Assembly (NCBI GenBank): GCA_016932435.1
Contig: JAFGCW010000054.1
Span: forward strand, 1-56,223
DNA length: 56,223 bases
Direction of reading: 5' to 3'
DNA from: Dehalococcoidales bacterium
GTDB taxonomy: Bacteria > Chloroflexota > Dehalococcoidia > Dehalococcoidales > UBA2162
Notes under the pieces: generated by a model
What the model saw: only the letters and a program-made list of their open reading frames with translations
Database searches by the model: none
Told to the model about the DNA's origin: nothing
Program-made: the position numbers and the translations under genes
Shown here: positions 51,323 to 56,223 of the stretch, piece after piece
How the letters are laid out: each line of letters starts with the position of its first letter
How positions within the stretch are numbered: the stretch's first letter is position 1

Positions 51323-52474
51323 CTATCTCCTGAGAATTATCACGTTACCGTACTGGCCGACTCCGCCGATATTATGTACCAGTCCTATCTCTGCATTCTT
51401 TACCTGAGCCTCAGAGGCTTCACCTCTGAGCTGGCGGACAATCGTTCTTACCTGTGAACCGCCGGTTGCTCCGATTGGATGGCCTTTCGAAAGCAGACCT
51501 CCATCGACGTTAACCGGTATTTTACCGTCGGCATATGTCTGTTTTTCTTCTACTAATTGAACGCCTTTACCGGGTTCGGCAAAGCCAAGGTCCTCGTAAG
51601 CAAGAAGCTCAGAGATAGTAAAACAATCATGTACCTCGGCGACATCGATATCCTGGGGAGTAACTCCCGCCATTTCATATGCCTGCCTGGAGGCATCCTG
51701 CGCACAGGCAAGGCCGGTAATCGATTTTCTACCGGACATCGTCATGGTATCGGTAGCGGCTCCCATACCGGCAACCCATATAGGGATTTTGCATACACTT
51801 TTCGCTACGTCGGCACTCGCCAGGATTATACATGAAGAGCCGTCTGCGTTGGCGCAGGCATCATATAGTTTCAGCGGAGATGTTATAGGTGCCGATTCCA
51901 TAATATCCTGCAAAGTGAGTTCTTTCCGGTAGGTTGCCTTGGGGTTTTTCGCTCCGTAACTGGCATTTTTAACCCGTATTTTGGCAAGTTGCTCTTCAGT
52001 TGTTCCATATGTTGCCATGTGGGCACGAGCAAACAGGGCATATCCTCCGGGCATTGTTATACCGAAGGGTGATTCCCACATGATATCGGCACCTCTGCCC
52101 ATTCTTTCGGCTGCTTCACGTGAGGTTAATTCGGACATTTTCTGAAACCCTATAACGGCAACCACTTTATGAAGACCTGATTTTATTAATGACCAGGCTA
52201 CTCTCAATCCGGTCGTACTGGATGAGCACACGGTCTCAACGTAGAATGCCGGTTTGGGAGTGAGTTCCAGATACTCGGAAATGAGCCCTGACGGGGTTCG
52301 CTGCTTGTCATATTCAGGGGCTGAACATGTAATGGAAGCATCGATATCTTTGTTTTTAATATCGAGATTCTCCATAGCTTCTTTATAAGCATCGAAACAA
52401 AGTTCCCTGATATTCACGCCGCACTTACGGGCGAATACACTCTGTCCTACACCTATGATTGCAACGTCATCCAT
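51323..52474 (-). CDS. Archaeal-type thiolase (SCP-x/acetoacetyl-CoA type)
   Basis: A 383-residue thiolase-fold protein. The nucleophile Cys is in FYVETVCSSSTTGLRVA (about residue 84), the catalytic His in EVHDCFTISE and in LSKGHPIGATGGSQ. This pattern is that of archaeal acetoacetyl-CoA thiolases and lipid-transfer-type thiolases that work with a DUF35 partner. I start at the ATG at 52474, since AGGAG is 9 nt before it; the frame opens three codons earlier with TTG. Substrate: acetyl-CoA/acyl-CoA or a steroid-like side chain. The gene lies 97 bases after rplA. Confidence 0.88.
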   Translation of the reverse strand: MDDVAIIGVGQSVFARKCGVNIRELCFDAYKEAMENLDIKNKDIDASITCSAPEYDKQRTPSGLISEYLELTPKPAFYVETVCSSSTTGLRVAWSLIKSGLHKVVAVIGFQKMSELTSREAAERMGRGADIMWESPFGITMPGGYALFARAHMATYGTTEEQLAKIRVKNASYGAKNPKATYRKELTLQDIMESAPITSPLKLYDACANADGSSCIILASADVAKSVCKIPIWVAGMGAATDTMTMSGRKSITGLACAQDASRQAYEMAGVTPQDIDVAEVHDCFTISELLAYEDLGFAEPGKGVQLVEEKQTYADGKIPVNVDGGLLSKGHPIGATGGSQVRTIVRQLRGEASEAQVKNAEIGLVHNIGGVGQYGNVIILRR

Positions 52475-52571
52475 AAAAAACAACTCCTATGATACTAACT
52501 TAGTCAAACGCAAGTGGCTTTCAGGGCTGGTTGTGTTGCGGATTGTACGCCCCGGTGGTCAAATCTACGAC

Positions 52572-53285
52572 TTAACTTGCCGAGAGTGCAAGGGTTGGTC
52601 TCAGGTCAAGCTTGATACCCGGTCCACTGGACGTCGATATCGACGCTGATTTTATATACTGCCCTTTAGCACCACTCGGTTTGGCTTTGACTATCGAGTC
52701 TATAACCGCGGTAAGGTTTTCGAGCAGCTTGTTTTCATCAAAACCTATTTTGCCGAGGGGCAGGTGGATAATTGCGGTGCGGTCGAGTTTGAATTCCACC
52801 CTTCCTTTCCGTGCATCTGAAACGGCTCTTTCTATGTCACCCGGTGGTACTACCGTTCCTGATTTCGGGTTAGGCATCAGACCTTTCCTTCCCAGTACTT
52901 TTCCGAGTTTACCAACCTTCCCCATCATATCCTGGGTAGCTATCGCAGTTTCGAAATCAACCCAGCCTTCTTCGATTTTCTTTATAATATCATCGCTTCC
53001 CACATAATCCGCTCCGGATTCTTCGGCAATCTTTGCCGCTTCACCTTGAGCGAAAACAAGGACGCGCACTTCTTTCCCCAGTCCATATGGCAGCAGGGTT
53101 ACACCGCGTACCTGCTGGGTAGCATTACGCGGATCGAGCCCCATTCTGAGATGGAGTTCAACAGTCTCATCGTATCCCACATAAGACATTTGCTTGGCCA
53201 GTGAGATGGCTTCTTCGGGAGAATATTGTTTTGTCTTGTCAAGCAGTCTTACTGCTTCCTGGTATTTCTTGCCACGTCTTGTCAT
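52572..53285 (-). CDS. rplA: Ribosomal protein L1
   Basis: A 237-residue L1. Blocks [43 protein letters not shown] and [11 protein letters not shown] are conserved. I start at ATG 53285 (MTRRGKK), 4 bases after the rplK stop; six codons further upstream would overlap rplK. It forms the L1 stalk near the E site. After it the order normally continues to rplJ, but here the thiolase/OB-fold pair intervenes. Confidence 0.96.
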   Translation of the reverse strand: MTRRGKKYQEAVRLLDKTKQYSPEEAISLAKQMSYVGYDETVELHLRMGLDPRNATQQVRGVTLLPYGLGKEVRVLVFAQGEAAKIAEESGADYVGSDDIIKKIEEGWVDFETAIATQDMMGKVGKLGKVLGRKGLMPNPKSGTVVPPGDIERAVSDARKGRVEFKLDRTAIIHLPLGKIGFDENKLLENLTAVIDSIVKAKPSGAKGQYIKSASISTSSGPGIKLDLRPTLALSAS

Positions 53286-53289
53286 TTTA

Positions 53290-53712
53290 CTATTCCACCT
53301 CAATTCCCATACTTCTGGCGGTTCCGGCTATTATCTTCTCTGCACCCTCGATACTGGTTGCGCTTAGATCTTTGGCTTTTACCTCGGCTATCTCACGGAG
53401 TTGCTTACGGGTTAGCACCCCTGCTTTTTCACGCCCTGTATCACTGGCACCTTTTTCCAGGTTCAGTGCCTTTTTGATCAGGTCTGCTGCCGGAGGCATT
53501 TTAGTGATGAAGGTGAATGACCTGTCTTCGTACACGGTAATCTCAGCCGGTATGATAGAACCTGCCTGTGATGACGTCCGGTCGTTGTATTCCTTGCAGA
53601 ATTGCATGATATTGACCCCGTGTTGACCGAGGGCTGATCCTACCGGAGGTGCCGGATTGGCTTTCCCTGCCGGGATTTGCAGTTTGATAATTGCTTGAAC
53701 CTTTTTTGCCAC
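53290..53712 (-). CDS. rplK: Ribosomal protein L11
   Basis: A 140-residue L11 beginning at GTG (AGGAGAG upstream), with [30 protein letters not shown] and the RNA-binding C-terminal domain [30 protein letters not shown]. It binds the GTPase-associated region of 23S rRNA. It overlaps nothing and is directly followed by rplA. The gap to nusG is 36 bases. Confidence 0.97.
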   Translation of the reverse strand: MAKKVQAIIKLQIPAGKANPAPPVGSALGQHGVNIMQFCKEYNDRTSSQAGSIIPAEITVYEDRSFTFITKMPPAADLIKKALNLEKGASDTGREKAGVLTRKQLREIAEVKAKDLSATSIEGAEKIIAGTARSMGIEVE

Positions 53713-53748
53713 TTTTCTCTCCTGGCTATAATAAAATATCGATAGATT

Positions 53749-54297
53749 TTATAGTTTTTCCACCTGTAGAAAATCGAGTTCTACTGGTGTCTCGCGACCG
53801 AACAGTGAAAGAAGAACTTTAACTTTTCCTTTGTCTGCTGCTATTTCATCTACTATTCCGACAAAATCAGTGAACGGACCATCCGTTACCCTGACACTCT
53901 GACCCTGTTTGAAGCCAACCTTTACTTTCGGAGTCTCGGTATCCATCTGTTTCAGAATCTGATTTACTTCATCTTCTTTAAGCGGAACCGGTTTATTACC
54001 GCTGCCGACAAATCCGGTTACTCCAGGGGTGTTTAATACAGTATTCAGGCTCTGGTCACTTAATTGCATCTGGACAAGGACGTAACCGGGGAGAATCTTT
54101 TTCGCCACGGTGCGTTTTTGTCCTGCCCGGACTTCAACCTCTTCTTCAGTAGGAACGACAACCTGGGTAATTTCCTCTCCGGAGTCGATGAGTTTAATAC
54201 GCTGCTCCAGGTTCTTTTTTACCCGGTCTTCATGTCCGGAATAGGTATGAATGACAAACCACTTATTTTCTTCTTTACTTACCATTTTTGTGTTCAC
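53749..54297 (-). CDS. nusG: Transcription antitermination factor NusG
   Basis: A 182-residue NusG. The NGN domain has WFVIHTYSGHEDRVKKNLEQRI and KILPGYVLVQMQ; the C-terminal KOW domain has GQSVRVTDGPFTDFVGIVDEI. It links RNA polymerase to ribosomes or Rho. The start may be GTG at 54297 or ATG at 54285; neither has a close SD. Position after secE is the standard order. Confidence 0.95.
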   Translation of the reverse strand: MNTKMVSKEENKWFVIHTYSGHEDRVKKNLEQRIKLIDSGEEITQVVVPTEEEVEVRAGQKRTVAKKILPGYVLVQMQLSDQSLNTVLNTPGVTGFVGSGNKPVPLKEDEVNQILKQMDTETPKVKVGFKQGQSVRVTDGPFTDFVGIVDEIAADKGKVKVLLSLFGRETPVELDFLQVEKL

Positions 54298-54369
54298 TCA
54301 GGATTTAAATTCCTCACCCGGAATCATAAGATTAAGATAATACTTGATTAACCGGGGTAATTATCTTAC

Positions 54370-54606
54370 TTATCCACCGCCGATAAATACTTCATTAACA
54401 AGCTTGGTGAATCCGAAGTCAAGTACGCCAAGCAAAAGAGCCATAACAACAGTCACAAGCAGGACTAAACCGGTCAGATAGATAAGCTCACGCCTGGAAA
54501 GCCAAGTGACCTTCTTCATCTCAGCAATGATATCGCTGATAATATTCGTTCTGACTTTAGGAGTGACGCCTTTCTTTTTTACTGAGGAGCTGCTTCGTTG
54601 TTTCAT
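54370..54606 (-). CDS. secE: SecE preprotein translocase subunit
   Basis: A 78-residue single-helix SecE. The cytoplasmic amphipathic part is SDIIAEMKKVTWLSRRELIYL, followed by the membrane helix LVLLVTVVMALLLGVLDFGF. A basic, Ser/Lys-rich N-terminus precedes it. It clamps SecY in the membrane. It lies between rpmG and nusG as usual. No clear SD; the preceding gap is 53 bases. Confidence 0.93.
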   Translation of the reverse strand: MKQRSSSSVKKKGVTPKVRTNIISDIIAEMKKVTWLSRRELIYLTGLVLLVTVVMALLLGVLDFGFTKLVNEVFIGGG

Positions 54607-54659
54607 TACAGTGGATTATTTCCCAGAAAAACCAGCTATATGGAGTATTTCTGAAAAAC

Positions 54660-54830
54660 CTATCTTACCTCCCTGTGAAGCTGGTGAGTACGACATCGGG
54701 GACAATACTTTTTCAGTTCCATCCTCTGGGTGTCGTTCCTTCTGTTCTTCGTGGATGTGTATGTTCTTTCCTTGCATTCGGTGCAGGCAAGGTTGATTAT
54801 AATCCTGGCTTCTGTTTTCTTCTTTGCCAT
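54660..54830 (-). CDS. rpmG: Ribosomal protein L33, zinc-binding form
   Basis: A 56-residue protein starting [20 protein letters not shown] and closing with [10 protein letters not shown]. Two C-x2-C pairs (C16/C19 and C43/C46) show the zinc-binding version. It is a component of the 50S subunit near the E site. It lies between tuf and secE as in many bacteria. I see no tRNA-Trp next to it, which some genomes carry here. Confidence 0.93.
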   Translation of the reverse strand: MAKKKTEARIIINLACTECKERTYTSTKNRRNDTQRMELKKYCPRCRTHQLHREVR

Positions 54831-54846
54831 TTCTTTTCAAAGGACT

Positions 54847-54877
54847 GCTGAAACAGCCCGGCAGGGGCCATTTCAGC
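54847..54877 (-). other. Structured tuf-rpmG spacer hairpin
   Basis: The stem GCTGAAA / TTTCAGC plus an inner GCCC / GGGC, separated by a symmetric CA/CA internal loop. It lies between the tuf stop and the rpmG start. No T-run follows on the minus strand, so it is more likely a processing or attenuation structure than a full terminator. Confidence 0.5.
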
Positions 54878-54926
54878 ACGTCACTATTTTCTCCCTGTAT
54901 ATAATTATTTACCGAATACGGATAAT

Positions 54927-56132
54927 CTAAACGGTTACCTTACTGACAGTTCCCGCACCGACGGTTCTGCCGCCTTCACGGATAGCGAATCGTGTTCCAT
55001 TCTCGAGAGCTACCGGGTAAATAAGCTTGATCTTCATATTTACATAGTCGCCGGGCATCGCCATTTCGACACCTTCAGGTAACTCGATTTCACCGGTCAC
55101 ATCAGTTGTCCTGATGTAAAACTGCGGTTTATATCCATTAAAGAACGGAGTGTGCCTGCCGCCTTCTTCCTTACTCAGGATGTATACCTCGGCTTCAGCT
55201 TCGGTATGAGGTTTGATCGAACCGGGCTTGGCAAGAACCTGTCCTCTTTCGATCTCATCACGGTCGACACCCCTGAGAAGGATACCTACGGCGTCTCCGG
55301 GTTCGGCATCATCAAGGATCTTGTGGAACATTTCAAGGCTTGTTGCGACAACTTTCCTGGCTTCATGATGAAGACCGACGATCTCAATTTCATCGCCGGC
55401 TTTGATAACACCTCTCTCAACCCTGCCGGTAGGTACAGTACCTCTGCCCTTGATGCTGAAAACGTCTTCAATGGGCATAAGGAAAGGCTGGTCTTTCGGT
55501 CTTTCAGGTGTGGGAATATAATCATCGACGGCTTCCACGAGCTTCCAGATAGGTCCGCACCACTGGCATTCTTTCGATCCACAGCCGCATTCAAGTGCTT
55601 TGAGTGCGCTGAGACGCACTACCGGAATTTCGTCGCCGGGGAAGTTGTACTCGCTGAGAAGTTCCCTGACTTCTATCTCGACGAGTTCCAGAAGTTCTTC
55701 ATCTTCCATTATGTCTACCTTATTGAGTGCTACTACGATGTACGGAACTTCCACCTGTCTCGCCAGCAGGATGTGTTCCCGTGTCTGGGGCATGACACCG
55801 TCATCGGCTGCTACCACCAGGATCGCACCATCCATCTGAGCAGCGCCGGTGATCATGTTCTTAATAAAGTCCGCATGTCCCGGGCAGTCGATATGAGCGT
55901 AATGTCTCTTTTCCGTTTCATATTCGACGTGAGCGATAGCGATAGTAACGCCACGCTCTCTCTCTTCCGGTGCGTTATCAATACTATCGAACGAACGGTA
56001 ACCAACGCTGGGATTGTCTTTTGACATACAAAGCGTCATTGCTGCGGTGAGAGTAGTCTTGCCATGGTCAACATGACCGATGGTACCCACGTTACAGTGC
56101 GGTTTGGTGCGTTCGTATTTCTGTTTAGCCAT
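54927..56132 (-). CDS. tuf: Elongation factor Tu
   Basis: A 401-residue GTPase that delivers aminoacyl-tRNA to the ribosome. G1 is GHVDHGKTT (residues 19-27), G3 DCPGHADF, G4 NKVD (about 137-140) and G5 SALKAL. Just after G5 a short Cys-rich insert has C182, C184, C189 and C192 ([14 protein letters not shown]), apparently a zinc knuckle that common EF-Tu lacks; I recall it in Dehalococcoidia. SD GGGAGG is about 6 nt before the ATG. The tRNA-Thr gene lies immediately upstream. Confidence 0.98.
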   Translation of the reverse strand: MAKQKYERTKPHCNVGTIGHVDHGKTTLTAAMTLCMSKDNPSVGYRSFDSIDNAPEERERGVTIAIAHVEYETEKRHYAHIDCPGHADFIKNMITGAAQMDGAILVVAADDGVMPQTREHILLARQVEVPYIVVALNKVDIMEDEELLELVEIEVRELLSEYNFPGDEIPVVRLSALKALECGCGSKECQWCGPIWKLVEAVDDYIPTPERPKDQPFLMPIEDVFSIKGRGTVPTGRVERGVIKAGDEIEIVGLHHEARKVVATSLEMFHKILDDAEPGDAVGILLRGVDRDEIERGQVLAKPGSIKPHTEAEAEVYILSKEEGGRHTPFFNGYKPQFYIRTTDVTGEIELPEGVEMAMPGDYVNMKIKLIYPVALENGTRFAIREGGRTVGAGTVSKVTV

Positions 56133-56152
56133 TTTTTCCTCCCTTTAATCTA

Positions 56153-56223
56153 AGCCCACAACCAGATTCGAACTGGTGACCTCGTTCTTACCAAGAACGC
56201 GCTCTGCCGGCTGAGCTATGTGG
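56153..56223 (-). tRNA. tRNA-Thr (GGT), cut by the window edge
   Basis: The minus strand folds as a cloverleaf: D-arm GCTC...GAGC, anticodon stem CGTTC / GAACG with loop TTGGTAA (anticodon GGT), T-arm ACCAG-TTCGAAT-CTGGT and 3' acceptor arm TGTGGGC with discriminator T. Only five of the seven 5' acceptor bases lie in the window. It reads ACC and ACU codons. CCA is not encoded. It precedes tuf. Confidence 0.93.

Noticed and set aside
54831..54926. tRNA-Trp between tuf and rpmG
   Set aside because: The spacer holds a hairpin but no cloverleaf or anticodon arm, and it is mostly taken up by that hairpin.
55152..56024. 290-codon open frame on the plus strand inside tuf
   Set aside because: It is antisense to a highly conserved gene, with no SD and no recognisable domain; it arises from the codon bias of tuf.

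Overview
The window looks like the chromosome of an anaerobic or microaerophilic bacterium of the Chloroflexota, most likely Dehalococcoidia. The main evidence is the translation block at the right end (tRNA-Thr, tuf, rpmG, secE, nusG, rplK, rplA, then rplJ, rplL), a cysteine-rich insert in EF-Tu, archaeal-type thiolase/OB-fold pairs, PAC2, mandelate racemase-like and UROD-like genes, and use of selenocysteine. This placement comes from gene content and family memory, not from a tree.

Layout. 1-5.4 kb: two MFS transporters, a UROD/methyltransferase-like gene and palindromic repeats. 5.7-7.4 kb (+): the first of two paralogous genes read through an in-frame UGA. 7.6-12.5 kb: small membrane protein, cupin, PAP2 phosphatase, MenG-like methyltransferase, MFS exporter, GNAT and a small alpha/beta-barrel protein. 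12.6-17.5 kb (+): an MDR dehydrogenase with a degenerate catalytic zinc site, two UspA-like genes and katG under a sigma70-type promoter with a CRP/FNR-like palindrome. 17.6-20.9 kb: nucleotidyltransferase, zinc-ribbon protein, LemA and an M48 protease. 20.9-26.5 kb (-): a three-subunit molybdenum hydroxylase followed upstream by the second UGA-containing paralog. 26.6-34.8 kb: ICMT-like methyltransferase behind a CsoR-like operator, a third Usp, SLC13 permease, flavodoxin, a selenocysteine MsrA lipoprotein, PfkB kinase, an Fe-S protein and hypB. 34.9-41 kb (+): enolase-superfamily enzyme, tlyA, hydrolase, lipoprotein, purF and a CoA-ligase alpha-type protein. 41-49.2 kb (-): GNAT, HEAT, PAC2, pmbA, tldD, then a thiolase/3-hydroxyacyl-CoA dehydrogenase/enoyl-CoA hydratase operon. 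49.3-56.2 kb (-): ribosomal and elongation genes, interrupted by a thiolase/OB-fold pair.

The most notable system is the selenoprotein set. Two paralogs of about 585 residues (5683-7449 and 26491-24734) are each cut by TGA at the same place, in C-W-U-H, aligning with the Sec site of GrdB-type reductases. Both keep their frame for about 490 codons past the TGA and share a 24-nt identical stretch just 3' of it. A third gene, msrA, has TGA exactly at the catalytic Cys position with a 6-bp hairpin 13 nt after the codon. TGA ends other genes here normally, so a changed genetic code is unlikely. The Sec machinery (selA, selB, selC, selD) is not in the window and is predicted elsewhere. One paralog lies beside the molybdenum hydroxylase, the other beside an MFS/UROD-like cluster, so the family may act in reductive or demethylating substrate use; the substrates are unknown.
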